A program made the position numbers and the translations under genes. 64,000 nucleotides of DNA from assembly GCA_963920635.1 (NCBI GenBank), contig OY987307.1, positions 4,712,001 to 4,776,000 on the forward strand, given 5' to 3'. Shown here piece after piece: positions 1 through 11,405 of this stretch; positions within the stretch are counted from its first letter, which is position 1, and the number at the start of each line of letters is the position of its first letter. The stretch comes from Pseudeuparius sepicola. Lineage: Eukaryota > Arthropoda > Insecta > Coleoptera > Anthribidae. The notes below the pieces were generated by a model that had not been told where the DNA came from, did no database searches, and saw nothing but the letters and a program-made list of their open reading frames with translations.

Positions 1-1135
1 GGGACTTGGGAACCCTACTTTCCAAACATGTAATAAAATATAGGGTGTTCCATTTAAAATTAGCGAGTAAACTTCGGATTTGCGTAAGTTCTTCAGAACT
101 TTATCTCAATATCGGTCCAAAATTGTTAACTAGGCGTAACGGGCAATCTCCATTCCAAGTTATAGCCCAAAATCACATTTAGTTTTTGAGTAATACATTT
201 CCAAAAGTGGCCCCCTTTTTCGTTTAAAATTAAAATGACTCCCTAACCTTTAAAGATAGAATCAGGGGCGGACTGGCACCTAAAAACGCCCCGGACGCTT
301 TTTAGATTTTGGGAAGGACCAAATTATCTAAATCAGTTTATGTCAAGGTTTTTATTTCAAAAGAATATAAAGAAAATAATAAAAAAATCAATTCATAAAA
401 ACAAATAAAACAAATGTAAACATAAAAATCACTTTTCATCTTTTGCGAACCATTTAAAAAAATAAAAACATAATACATTACGTATGCCTTTGCACTCGCA
501 GACTAGATAGTTTATTAGATCTTCATTATCTAATGAAATTAACTTTTTCACAAGCCATTAACATGAAAGCTTCCAAATGGTCTTGGGTTAGAGAACTTCT
601 TAGCCGGTTTAAGATTATTTTTAATTTAGATCATTCACATGATAATTATTGTGAAATAGACTAAGTTAACAAATAAATAATAAATGTCTTCTCCAAATTG
701 GGGTAAGCTTCCAAATACAAGTCGCGGCGTGCTGACTGCGTCCGAGTGTGTCACGTGCGCGTGATATTATTATTGCGATGTGGCCATAATGCCTTTAGGC
801 GACGTCTCGGCGGTGGCCGGCCCATAGCGGCCCAAGATGGCCCAGTCCGCCCCTGCCCTTAATACCCTGTACCAAAAAGAACATACTCTTTAAGGGCTTT
901 CTAAAAATGTAACAAAATACCGGGTGTTCCATTAAAAAAAAACATAACTTTGGGTCGCCACTACTTATTGAATCACCATGTATATTGGAAAATATTTTCG
1001 GAATATAGTACTCATGTTTCTCTACAAGTTTTGTCTATACTTTTTTTTTCTAGCATTAACAATATAGAAGATATAGGCCACCGCGGCCTACATAACTCAC
1101 CCTGTATATTCACATATTTGAAGTCTATACTTCTT
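1..1135. repeat. Dispersed repeat copy 1, interrupted by a hAT-like insertion
   Basis: Positions 1-262 and 856-1135 together match 18335-18840 in the same order. Shared landmarks are GTGTTCCATTTA, AATTGTTAACTAGGCGTAAC, TTTCCAAAAGTG and TTTGGGTCGCC. The two halves are split by the element at 263-855. The 18.3-kb copy is uninterrupted at the matching point and acts as an empty site. An inverted fragment of the same sequence occurs near 16430-16560. No coding potential is visible. Confidence 0.8.
263..855. mobile_element. hAT-like non-autonomous element with CAGGGGCGGACTGG ends
   Basis: The element begins CAGGGGCGGACTGG (263-276) and ends with its exact reverse complement (842-855), giving 14-bp inverted termini and a length of 593 bp. 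CAGGGG-type ends are typical of hAT superfamily elements. Comparison with 18583-18606 shows it entered a copy of an older repeat. The expected 8-bp duplication is intact on the right (CCCTTAAT), but only its last two bases remain on the left, so the left duplication appears partly deleted. No transposase frame is present; the interior is AT-rich with a GC-rich right end. Confidence 0.7.
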
Positions 1136-2787
1136 TCCGATTCCAATGATATTTTATTATATGTCATATGTTTAATCCAACCAAATGGAAAATACGAGGT
1201 GTTATGTCACATGCATCCCAAACCCGATATTCAATTGTTTTTCTGATAAGTGCATACAGACGAGAAAAAGTTTTCGTGAAACTTTTATATTTACCATTTT
1301 TCGATAGGGTAAAAGATAAAAAAAGTTAAAGGGGGGGGGGAGGTAATCATAACTGAATACCCCTGTACAAGAAAGCACAAAAAGTGAAAAACACTTCCTT
1401 GCTTCTATTGTGAGAAAGGATTTGTTGTAATGTAAACTAAGAAGTGAAATTATGTTAATTTTATAATGTCCAGTTGGTTTTCGAAGCGAAGATGGAGCTA
1501 ATGCGCCCAAAATTCTTGCGGCGGGAATACGGTAAGCATTGCCAAATGTTTTTCCTGATATTAACGGATGCTTTTGTATTTTAATTTTTTTGGGTAAATC
1601 CCACCCGACAACATTTTTTTAATACCGTGGAGCCTTCTCACTCCATACATATGGAAAAATAACAAAAAAAAAATGGTTACTAGTCTATTGTTTATACAGC
1701 CTTTGGCCGTGCAATGTCCCCTAAGGTTCATGTCCCATTTAGGTACTATGAAAACGCCGCGACAATCTGACGTGTCAAACAAACGGCAAGAACAGAGCCC
1801 TTGCGAGCTGACAAATAAGCCGAGTCAAAGTTAGTCGAAGCATGGGAGTCTGTAAATATTTGAAAGAGTCACACTACTGTATACAGGATGATTCAGTCAT
1901 GATGTAAAAAATTTTAACCACGCAGTGGAGTGGGGGAGGTCACTAAAAAGGAAAATGTGAAAGAAGTTTTTTTCTCGAAGTATAAAACGTGGGGCAAATG
2001 AACCTTAATATCCGAGTTGGCACTGGAGAGCTATGTTGCCACATTTCAATCATTTTTTTTTGTGGAAGGTGAAACTGAAGAAATAAGGAATACCTACCTC
2101 TCATCTGCATTATTGGTGTATTCAGTCTTGATTCTACAAGGGGCAGGCTTATAACGCTTACACTTCAAACAAACTCGAGACTCTATGTTGGGTCGTGGAC
2201 AGTTCAAGCTGGAGTAAGACGATGTGCGACCACTGTTAAACCGTGTCGTACGGCTAGCGTGTTAGTCTGTAGTCCGTTGGTGCTTCGCTCACATACTTGA
2301 GTACATGCGAAAGAAAATACAAAGAACAGTCCCCAAAGACGAACTGCAGTCGAAAAATCGATGCTTTTATAATGGTCAGTGTTAAGTTATTTAAAAATAA
2401 TTATATAAAAAGAAATAATGAAGCAATCTGTACAGATTTCGTGACTTAAAGTTTACTTACACTCAACATTATAATCTTAAGATGGATTAAGTGACGTAAA
2501 TCGCAGGATGCAGCCCACAGAAAAAATGGTGAACAGGCCTAGGTAAGAATAGCTTTAAATAGTCATCAAATGACGTCTATTAATAAGAAAATTAATAAAA
2601 TTAAGCAGCTAACTCACCCGGACTGTGCTCACTGGATCCCATCCGTAGTCCGCTCGTCGCAGGTGGCCGCTGGAACTCGGAAAATGCGTGGAAACCGTCC
2701 ACCTCACACCTCAAGGCATGTGTTCACACCACATGTAAGAAAACAGAAAACTTAAATTAGCCCAGCGAAAATAAATGCACACAATTA
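1136..2787. other. Intergenic AT-rich DNA, no gene recognised
   Basis: I see no supported coding region here. Visible items are a poly-G run near 1330 and a CAGGATGATTCAGTCATG fragment near 1886, like the ends of the foldback elements elsewhere. A somewhat GC-richer patch at 2150-2340 has no recognisable protein. The N-terminal exon of bleomycin hydrolase was looked for here and not found. Confidence 0.5.
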
Positions 2788-4409
2788 GTACAGTAAAATT
2801 GGGCCAAAACCCAAACATAAAAAAAAGTTCTTTCTAGCGCGAAATAATTCCATACACTCCTAAGAGTTAGTACTAAAAAGTTACACCACCACCAGCGTCG
2901 GGTTTCGGGGGGAGGGGGTAAAAAGGGCAGGAAATTCTTATTTTTCACAGTTTTGCGTGAATATCTAGAAAACTATGAGGTTTAGCGCAAACGTCATTCT
3001 ATATGCAAATGATATACATTAAATTCCGAACAAGAATTGTAATATACAGAATTATGGTAAAGTGAACGGTTTCCATGATATGGAGGGGTAAAGATTTCTT
3101 TGTTTTTATTTCACGTAGTTTTTGTTGAAAAAACTTAAAATGATTACAGTATAAATTAGTAACTGAATAATGTATGTAGAATATATATAGATATATCTAT
3201 GCATATATAGATACATATTACACCCATAGATTGTTATTTTTTGTCACAACATAACCTCGTAAGTATATGACTGTAAATATGTCCAATACAAGTTAGTAGC
3301 CTTAGTTAATTTGTATCACTTTTTGCCCTCATTCATTATAGCGTTCTGATTTCCATTCGTTCTTTTATGTCAATCATTCCCATATCTAATTTGTCCTTAG
3401 CTTGTAAAAATGAGAAAGTCATGAATAGGAAGGTCATGTGAAAAACAAGAAAATATATTAAACAATCTATATTGAAAAAATTGGAGGGAAATCAAAATGA
3501 TACAAAAGGTTATAAGTTTTAGGTGAATCATTAATTGCGTTATCAGTCAGCACCAAATAGTTCACTCGGGCTGGTTCTTCCTCCACTTGAGAATTATCAT
3601 TTAAGTCGTCGTCGATGATTACAGTATCTCTATTGAGACATGCAAGTCCTAAGCACATACTTGAACAATTGAGACCACTTCTTCGACATTCGCAGTTTTG
3701 GACGCATCCATCTCTGCAGAAGCATACGATGAGGATTGTTTAATATATATTTTCCTGTTTTTCACATGAGCTTCCTATTCATGACTTTCTCATTTTTACA
3801 AGCTAAGGACAAATTAGATATGGGAATGATTTGACATAAAAGAACGAATGGAAATCAGAACGCTATAATGAATGAGGGCAAAAAATGAGTACAAATTAAC
3901 TAAGGCTACTAACTTGTATTGGACATATTTACATATCATATACTTATGAGGTTATGTTGTGACAAAAAATAACAATCTATGGGTGTAATATGTATCTATA
4001 TATGCATAGATATATCTATATATATTCTACATACATTATTCAGTGTTACTAATTTATACTGTAATCATTTTAAGTTTTTTCAAGAAATCTTTACCCCTCC
4101 ATATCATGCAAACCGTTCACTTTACCATAATTCTGTATATAACAATTCTTGTACGGAATTTAATGTATATCATTTGCGTATAGGATGACGTTTGCGCTAA
4201 ACCTCACAGTTTACTAGATATTCACGCGAAACTGTGAAAAATAAGAATTTCCTGCCCTTTTCACCCCCGCCCCCCCGAAACCCGACGCTGGTGGTGGTGT
4301 AACTTTTTAGTCTAACTCTTAGGAGGGTATGGAACTATTTCGTGCTAGAAAGGACTTTTTTTTGGATGTTTGGGTTTGGCCTAATTTTGTGTTAGTTTTA
4401 CTGTACTAA
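2788..4409. mobile_element. Long-inverted-repeat element with a coding-like spacer
   Basis: The left arm (about 2788-3467) is the imperfect reverse complement of the right arm (about 3731-4409), roughly 680 bp each. Shared blocks include the GTGGTGGTGTAA/TTACACCACCAC region, TATGGAGGGGTAAAGATTTCTT and the ATAGATATATCTAT tract. Arms differ by scattered substitutions and small indels. The unique spacer of about 260 bp holds a cysteine-rich reading frame on the - strand, listed separately. No target-site duplication could be fixed, so the transposon class is left open. Confidence 0.7.
3467..3739 (-). CDS. Cysteine-rich C-terminal protein fragment
   Basis: An open frame on the - strand runs from just after a stop at 3740-3742 to a stop near 3467, about 90 codons. 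Its start region reads CFCRDGCVQNCECRRSG, followed by NCSSMCLGLACLN, then an acidic stretch (VIIDDDLNDNSQVEEE). The spacing of about ten cysteines resembles CXC/tesmin-like or zinc-knuckle tails on the C-terminus of some insect transposon proteins; that link is an inference. There is no clear start codon before residue 28, so this is a fragment or a terminal exon. It lies exactly in the spacer of the foldback element. Confidence 0.35.
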   Translation of the reverse strand, partial: TILIVCFCRDGCVQNCECRRSGLNCSSMCLGLACLNRDTVIIDDDLNDNSQVEEEPARVNYLVLTDNAINDSPKTYNLLYHFDFPPIFSI

Positions 4410-5301
4410 ATATACAAAACCACTTAAACTGACCGTGAAGCGGAAAATTAGGCTTTGAAGAAGATTTTCACATGGAAATTTCCGAGACAGAAAATTCAAA
4501 GCCAAATTCGACTTGACGTGACTTCACCACAAGTGTTCGATAGGGAAGTGCCACGACTTCTGTCGCCGGTACTACTTATAGATTTTCCCACAATATGGGC
4601 GACTTCCGCTTCCTGGACGTTAACGTAGGTAAACAAAAATTGAAAATAGAAATAAGTGAAAAATCGAAAGAAGAGGTTTGTGTATCAACTGTCAATGCTG
4701 CCAAACTCCTACCATGGATAGCTAGACCAGAAAGAAACTGTCGAAAATAAAGACTGAACGTCATGAAGTTGCGCTAACCGATTCAAAATCTGAATAAAGT
4801 GAATATTTGTCTGTGGTTTACGTCCAACAATGTAACTGTCTTCACAATACATACACTTTTGCAGCTGGCACATACCTTTTTATATTGTTCAACGGTTTGG
4901 TTTTGAATCAACAAACTGTACATCGAGCGTTTACACGGGGTCCAACGAATGAATCGGAATGAAATGGACATTTAAAACGTTGTAGCGGAAATTAGACAAA
5001 ATTTTTCAAAGTAATTCAATTATTACAGGTTAATTATACGGGACGGAAAGTTCAGGCATCACTGGAGAGATGGCGATGGCTCCACTTATTGCGGAAAGTA
5101 AGAGGATTGTTTTTGTAAATAGTTATTTAACCGCAGCTAATTCATATGAGTAAAATTATTTCAAGGTGTTCTTAAATTAAGTTCTACAATGTTTTGCCAA
5201 AAACAACTAAATCCATGGTACCCAAGAAATTTAAATTGGTAATGAAAAGTTACTTGAAACATAAAACCTTCTATAGCCTTGATGAGTACTTGAATAATGA
5301 T
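4410..5301. other. Intergenic DNA, no gene recognised
   Basis: This is AT-rich sequence with only short open frames lacking family features. I see no terminal repeats or RNA genes in it. Confidence 0.45.
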
Positions 5302-6146
5302 AGACTTGGAGATAGTGACAGATTTTTGGACATGATTTTACTCAGTATGCCTTGCAAAGGGCATTATGTGGCACATATTCTCACAATAATAAGGTATGAA
5401 TCAGAGAGTCATCCTGGGTTCTTCATGTGACAAACTGAGTTTTCAATTATTCGAAAAATGTGCGTTTTGATATGATTTTATACAGGCTGCCATGTGTTTT
5501 ATAATGAAGTTCAAATAGAAAATTCCTTGGAAAACCATAGGCATACCGTTAGGGTGGGTCCAAAGGGCTATTATTGCCACGTGATCTTGTATTTTAATAA
5601 TTAATTTTTCCACGTTTCTGAACAGGCTGCCAATGAGAAGTGTGCATGTTCTTATTATGAAAATGCTGAAAAAAGGATGGCATACCTTTCGCACATTCCC
5701 AAGTACTGTTTAAATTGAATGTTATTTAATCAATTAAACGAGTTATTCCATGTAAAGTGTACTTGGACATGCGCGAAAGGTATGCCATCCTTTTTTCAGC
5801 ATTTTCATAATAAGAACTTGCATACTTCTCATTGGCAGCCTGTTCAGAAACGTGGAAAAATTAATTATTAAAATACAAGATCACGTGGCAATAATAGCCC
5901 TTTGGACCCACCCTAACGGTATGCCTATGGTTTTCCGAGGAATTTTCTATTTGAACTTCATTATAAAATATCAATCATATCAAAACGCATATTTTTCGAA
6001 TAATTGAAAACTCAGTTTTTCATATGAAGAACCCAGGATGACTCTGATTCATACCTTATTATTGTGAGAATATGTGCCACACAATGCCCTTTGCAAGGCA
6101 TACTGAGTAAAATCACGTCCAAAAATCTGTCACTATCTCCCGGTCC
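5302..6146. mobile_element. Foldback MITE, TAGACCG family, copy 1
   Basis: Two arms of about 390-405 bp (5302-5705 and 5758-6146) are near-perfect reverse complements around a loop of about 50 bp. The ends read AGACTTGGAGATAGTGACAG on the left and, reverse-complemented, GGACCGGGAGATAGTGACAG on the right. Related foldbacks with the same terminal motif are at 60534-61426 and 62363-63196; the latter shares most of the arm sequence. Short open frames on both strands are mirror images of each other and are not genes. Confidence 0.8.
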
Positions 6147-6179
6147 ATGACTTCTGTGACTTGCAGAAGTCTTTCGACT

Positions 6180-6415
6180 TGTTACCTTGAACGTACACCG
6201 GCCTGCCTATTTAAGGGTTGTCTGACATAATCGTATAAATTCATTCTAATTACATTTTATTGTGTTGTTGCTGTCTTAAACCACATTTATTTTATTTTAA
6301 TTTCGATCTTATTGTGATTTGTGATTTTTTAAAACGGTATGTTTTTTGAAATGTATTTTGAGACTTGTGAAAGCTTATGAGGATATCACCAATAAACGAT
6401 GAATCAATCAATCAA
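6180..6415 (+). mobile_element. LINE-like 3' end with (AATC)n tail
   Basis: The segment ends in GGATATCACCAATAAACGAT followed by three ATCA repeats and AATAAA. That arrangement, an AT-rich 3' untranslated region, a polyadenylation signal and a short tandem tail, is typical of the 3' end of non-LTR retrotransposons. No reverse-transcriptase codons are visible upstream, so this is a 5'-truncated copy. The left boundary is approximate. Confidence 0.5.
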
Positions 6416-6952
6416 TAAAAAGTTAGTCACAATTCGTTTTAGTCCTACGTTAAAGTTTCGTAGATGTGAACTAACTGCGGTTGAATAACTATTATTCCCA
6501 GCGGGTGGCGGTGATAGCATGCGGTAGGAAGGAACGGTACCGACTGTAGCGCTCTACAGCGACTGTGGCGACTAGGCGACTCGGTCTTGTCAATATCTTG
6601 AGTACAGGTGTGTGGACCGTGGCGTGTAGAAAGTTCCGCGATTCGCGCGGCCATGAACTCGCACCTATTGAAGTTGGCAGTAAACATTGATAGAGTGTTT
6701 TAATTTTTAGGCATATTTGCACATTTTGTGCTTAGTTTTGTGTTTGGTCTGCTACTGCAGTCTCTGCAAACAACGTGCATCCGTTGTGGGAAACTAAGAG
6801 CTCCCTAATTACTGTTGATTGACATTGAAAAATAAAAAAGGTAATAAATTCACTTGGACTATGCATGCATGTTTTGGAATATCTGGAAAAAGGTACAAAA
6901 AAACTGTGGTTAAATTTTTTTACATTGTGACTGAATCACCCTGTATAACAAC
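6416..6952. other. Unassigned GC-richer patch
   Basis: Positions 6440-6720 are GC-richer than the surroundings and hold two overlapping short open frames on the - strand with no recognisable motif. It could be a promoter-like or transposon-derived segment. I found no splice-compatible sequence matching the missing BLMH N-terminus. Confidence 0.3.
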
Positions 6953-8457
6953 AGTATACGGGGTGATTGAGTCACCCAGGTTTTTTTTAAACAGGACTTT
7001 GACATTTTGTAGAAAAACTCATTGTAAGGTGGGTGGCTTTTTATTGGTCCTAAAGTTCTTCATTTCTGTGATACAGGATGTTGTAGTTCTCTTCTTGAAA
7101 CTGATTATGGAAATATCTCCCAAAAATAATGAAGTTGCTGAACAGAAATTTGGCACTGCCATGTTTTTGGACTGAAAATGTCAATTTCTACGTATCTCAT
7201 AGAGGGTGCCACTTGCACTATTTTTGGATCGTGCCTTTACCCATAACTTTTTTGAGGTTATCTTTTTGGTCTTACAGGCCCATCATTTTAGTGCATCTTT
7301 TCACTTGGAACAAAAGTGTACAGGGTGTCCTAGTTAACGTGATAAATCCGATTTTCTCGGTAATTTTAAAGATAAATCGATGATTAGAAGAAAAGGTGAT
7401 AATGGGCAAACACCCAAAGTTAACAAAAATAAAAAACTAGTAACCGCATACACGTGTTTCATGCTATTTGGCAATCATCAGTTCGGGGTAACATTAACCA
7501 AATCAAAAGATAGGCATGATTTGGGAAGCAACAAATGAAGTCCAGGCAAGAGCCAACAGCACATTTGCAGCTTCAGTAAGCACATCCCCTATTTTGGGGC
7601 TTGTACTAACATCGCCACGGAGGCTGCTAAAGCGACCTGCGTGGAAATCTTCATAACCCAAGATACAATGACAATAAGGATGTAAGATTAGCGAGTGTAA
7701 ATGTAATAATTAGAAGAAAACGTGCCCCAAAACACCTAATAACTCCAATATGAAACATAACATTTTCGCCTACTGCTTTCAGATATTATTACAGATATGT
7801 AACTACTGTTCTATTTAAAGTGAGAAAAAAAATCCCTATGAAAAACGTACTCTGTTTCAAGAAAACGAATGGTGTTTTGGCCAATGTTCATTTAACACTT
7901 TTTCTTCATTTTGATATGTAACATTAGAAAGCGGAAGGTAAAACTTTATCAAAGAAAGATTTTTTTTTAATACTTGTACTTATTATAAATAATAAAGGAT
8001 GTTTTAATGGCATATCAGTTGGAGTTAACAGGTGTTTTGGGGCATGCCAACCAATTTCAACCCAAACGGTTGATTTTATCATTATGAAACAAGACTTCCC
8101 TTTTGTTGAAAATGAAAAGATGCACTAAAATGATGAACCTGCAAGACCAAAAAGATAACCTCAAAAAAGTTAAAGTAAAAGCATGATCAAAAAGCAGCGC
8201 CCTCTGTGAGATACATAGAAATTTACATTTTCAGTTTATTCTCTATCCCCAACAACAAAGCAGTGCTAAGTTTCAGGTCAGTAGCTTCATTATTTTGGGA
8301 GATAATGCCATAATTCAATTTCAAAAAGGGAACTACAAGGCCCTGTATCTCAAAAACGAAGAACTTTAGGACCTATGTTTACAGGAGAAACACACCTTAC
8401 ACTGAGTTTTTCTACAAAACAACAAAGTCCTGATCAAAAAACCCCGGGGCGCCCTAT
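6953..8457. mobile_element. Long-inverted-repeat element, family B copy 1
   Basis: The left end, TATACGGGGTGATT at 6956, and the right end near 8457 (GGGGCGCCCTATATTA) bound two inverted arms. Shared arm blocks are GACTTTGACATTTTGTAGAA, AATTTGGCACTGC and TTTTGAGGTTATCTTTTTGG. The middle (about 7730-8090) also matches the centre of the element at 35604-36778, so the two are the same family. A further remnant is at 46850-47165 with a detached left-arm piece at 45641-45725. Confidence 0.75.
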
Positions 8458-8504
8458 ATTATGCTATGCATGGGAGTCGATTGTGAATAAGGGCAATAAC
8501 GAAA

Positions 8505-9987
8505 TATACAGGGTGATTCAGTTTTATTCTGCGACACTTCAACAGGTGATAGAAAACCAAAAAATAACCGCACTTTCTTTTATAAAGTATATCATTTTAA
8601 GGACTTATTAAAAAGTTACAGGGTGTTAAAGTTTTAAGAAATATGTGGACTTTATTGAATATTTACCAAACTAGTTGAGATATTTAAGTCATATTTGGTA
8701 CACATTATAACGGCATGGGTTAGCATAAAACCTGTTAACATCAAACACCTTGAACAACCAGTGGCGGGGAAGTAGGTAATTAGTATAATTGTTTTTAGAA
8801 AAAAGAATCACCTTGTATAGCAATAAAACGTATTCAATTTCTTACGTAAATTTTAATTTTAAATAAAAATGCCCCCTTGGAAATTATTCGTATGTGTCAT
8901 GGTTTTGTGGCAAATTTGATTTTTTTTTATTATTTTGGGGTATTTCTGAAAAATTATCTAAAAAATTTGCTCCATAAGTAACATATAAGTAGAAATAATG
9001 TGTTTGCTACTTGAAATAAAGTAACTTTTTCCAATAAACTTACCTTTTTAAGACTATACTTCTGAAGATGGTGTCATAGAAAACGTGATAAAGCTATTCG
9101 AAATCAGCTACCTATTACAATCTTTTATTATGAATTTGCATGTTATCGCAAACAAATCTACCTATAAAAACTGTATTAATACTACAAAACTGCGAAATCT
9201 GACTGCAAAGAGAATTTGTTACCGTAAAATAAACGTAAATTGTAACGTGAAAACCGAAATACCTACAACTACAGAATTCCTCCCATATAACCTATTGGGC
9301 AGTCCAACGAACTGTCATGATCAGTAAAGTTGATAAGGGCCGCCAGAGAACAAATGTTTATATTTGTTTGAAATGCTAAATGTGTCATGGTTTTGTGGCA
9401 AATTTGATTTTTTGTATTATTACGGGGTATTTGTGAAAAATTATCTAAAAAATTTGCTCCATAAGTAACACAAGTAGAAATAATGTGTTTGCTACTTGAA
9501 ATAAAGTAACTTTTTCCAATAAACTTACCTTTTTAAGACTATACTTTTGAAGATACAGGTTCTAAAACATTTAAGGAAGATACAATTATTAATGTACGCT
9601 CTGTATCTTGAAAAGTAAATCCTTGAATTAAAATTTACATAAGAAATTGACTACATTCTATTGCTATACAAGGTGGTGTTCTTTTTTTTTCTAAAAACAA
9701 TTATTATACTAATTGCCCACTTCTACGTCTCTGGTTGTTCAAGGTGTTTGATATTAACAGGTTTTATGCTAGCCCATGCCGTTATAACCTGTACTAAATA
9801 TGACTTAAATATCTCAACTAGTTTGCAAAATATTCGATAAATTCCACATATTTCTTACAACTTTAACACCCTGTAACTTTTTTATAAGGCCTTAAAATGA
9901 TATAGTTAATAGAAGAAAGTGCGGTTATTTTTTGGTTTTCTATCACCTGTTGAAGTGTCGCAGAATAAAACTGAATCACCCTGTATA
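8505..9987. mobile_element. Long-inverted-repeat element, family A copy 1
   Basis: It begins TATACAGGGTGATTCAG and ends CTGAATCACCCTGTATA. The arms (roughly 8505-9070 and 9556-9987) share AACCGCACTTTCTT, ACACCCTGTAAC, AACTAGTTGAGATATTTAAG and CATGGGTTAGCATAAAACCT, reverse-complemented. The centre contains an unrelated repeat (9071-9384) flanked by direct copies of the inner left arm (8893-9069 and 9385-9556). It ends about 58 bp before the BLMH exon at 10046. A second copy is at 30790-31818. Confidence 0.8.
9071..9384. repeat. Dispersed repeat, copy 1 of 2
   Basis: This segment is nearly identical to 11540-11850, both beginning GGTGTCATAGAAAA and including TTATTATGAATTTGCATGTT and GGCAGTCCAACGAACTGTCA. 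Both copies keep an 80-codon open frame, but they are too similar for that to show selection and the peptide has no recognised domain. It lies in the middle of the foldback element 8505-9987. Confidence 0.7.
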
Positions 9988-10045
9988 TTAGCCAACCACT
10001 GTATCATAATACAAGCGGACGAATAAACGGCCGTCTCGTTTCCAG

Positions 10046-10291
10046 GTGGAGGCCGAGGGCAAGCCGGTGACGAACCAGAAGAACTCGGGCCGGTGCTGGC
10101 TGTTCGCCGCCCTGAACGTCGCCCGCCTGCCCGTCATGAAGCACTTCAACCTGGAGGACTTTGAGTTCTCGCAGGCGTACCTGTTCTTCTGCGACAAGGT
10201 GGAGCGCAGCAACTTCTTCCTCAACAACATCGTGGAGACGGCGAGGCGGGGCGAGCCGGTCGACGGCCGCCTGGTCTCCTTCCTGCTCAGC
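10046..10291 (+). CDS. BLMH: Bleomycin hydrolase, first visible exon (catalytic Cys)
   Basis: This exon encodes about 82 residues of bleomycin hydrolase, a cytosolic papain-family (C1B) cysteine aminopeptidase known to form hexamers; family members also hydrolyse homocysteine thiolactone and inactivate bleomycin. It follows a TTTCCAG acceptor and reads V-E-A-E-G-K-P-V-T-N-Q-K, so the frame starts at phase 0 and the protein must continue 5'. The oxyanion Gln is at 10076-10078 and the nucleophile Cys in GRCWLF at 10094-10096. FEFSQAYLFF and DKVER are family landmarks. It ends AGC|GTACGT. Aligned to the human enzyme it starts near residue 57, so about 56 residues are missing upstream and were not found in 1-10045. 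GC content is far above the flanks. Confidence 0.95.
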
Positions 10292-10306
10292 GTACGTACG
10301 CCAGTC

Positions 10307-10556
10307 GGTGGGGATATCGAGGGTAGGGGCGGTAGGGATATCGAGGGTAGGGGCGGTAGGGGTATCGAGGGTAGGGGCGGTAGGGATTTCGAGGGTAGGG
10401 GCGGTAGGGATATCGAGGGTAGGGGCGGTAGGGATATCGAGGGTAGGGACGGTAGGGATATCGAGGGTAGGGGCGGTAGGGATATCGAGGGTAAGGGCGT
10501 AGGGGCGGTAGGGATATCGAGGGTAGGGGCGGTAGGGATATCGAGGGTAGGGGCCT
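10307..10556. repeat. 24-bp G-rich minisatellite just inside BLMH intron
   Basis: About ten tandem copies of a 24-bp unit, GGGATATCGAGGGTAGGGGC plus GGTA, begin some 15 bp after the splice donor at 10292. Copies differ by single substitutions, and one carries an 8-bp insertion (near 10494-10501). The + strand has dense GGG/GGGG runs. Translating through it gives repetitive peptides on both strands, which are artefacts because the exon ends at a strong donor. Confidence 0.95.
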
Positions 10557-11147
10557 AACTACCCTGGTTTTAAAACATTTTTTTGTCTCTGTAAAATTTA
10601 CTTTTCTGTAGTTAGGCCCCTCTGTTATCACACCCTTGATATTGAAAGTGCATTTTCGTAACAACAGCCAGGTCAACATTGGAATCTATTCAGGATAATG
10701 TGTAGAACAATATATGTGAATACGTATTAAATCAGTGTGCTGCTAAAAAGTTATTAACGGTTTAAGTTCAAAATATCCATTTTCAAATATTTTTTCAGTG
10801 CATTTTCTTAAATAACTCATCAGGATGACTTCTGTGGAAAAATGTCCAGAATGCAGTTTGTTCGCAATGAATATAGCTACAACATAACACTGATCTGATT
10901 GTTATAAATGCAATAATTAATTTGCAAAATTGAAAACCATTTTTTTACATAAAAATTAAGTGTTATTTCCAAGTTGCTAAAATAATTAATCAAACTAAAC
11001 AAAACTCAGCTGTACTTTAAAATATTGACGTACCTGGACCTCTCATATTAGATATGCAAAACTTTTTGTTTAACGAAGTTTTATACATCTAGGGTTCCTA
11101 TAACTGTGAAATAAAATACAATGCATATAATATTGGGGTTGTTCATA
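10557..11147. other. BLMH intron DNA with a short inverted repeat
   Basis: AGGGGCCTAACTAC (from about 10547, at the end of the minisatellite) is repeated in inverted form as GTAGTTAGGCCCCT (about 10608-10621), giving a stem with a loop near 47 bp. Nothing else is recognisable. Confidence 0.4.
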
Positions 11148-11149
11148 AA

Positions 11150-11405
11150 TATACAGGATGATTTACTTTTAAGGGACCACACTGTAACATGTGATTGTTC
11201 ATGGTGTTTGATATTAACAGGTTTTATGCTAACCCATGCCGTTATAACGTGTATCAAATTTGACTTAAATATCTCAACTAGTTTGGTAAATATTCAATAG
11301 TCCACATATTTTTTAAAACTAACACCCTGTAAAAAAGTGCGGTTATTTTTTGAAGGTCTATCATCTCTTACAGTTTGGTCCCTTAAACGTGAACCACCCT
11401 GTATA
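11150..11405. mobile_element. Small CAGGATG-ended element carrying a family A arm
   Basis: Ends read ATATACAGGATG and CACCCTGTATAT. Inside, TTGATATTAACAGGTTTTAT and AACTAGTTTGGTAAATATTC match one arm of the family A foldbacks at 8505-9987 and 30790-31818. Only a single arm is present, so this is either a solo derivative or a mosaic with different termini (AAGGGACC...GGTCCCTT). Confidence 0.6.

Noticed and set aside
6445..6722. Two overlapping - strand frames as a host exon or the missing BLMH N-terminus
   Set aside because: The strand is wrong for BLMH, and there is no match to the family N-terminus and no suitable splice sites.
10307..10556. CRISPR-like array
   Set aside because: Units are contiguous 24-bp repeats without unique spacers, in an animal genome.
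10292..10558. Repetitive Gly/Arg/Asp/Ile/Glu-rich or Pro/Tyr/Arg-rich proteins across the minisatellite on both strands
   Set aside because: They are translations of the 24-bp tandem repeat after a consensus splice donor; the + strand frame leaves the conserved BLMH sequence exactly at the donor.
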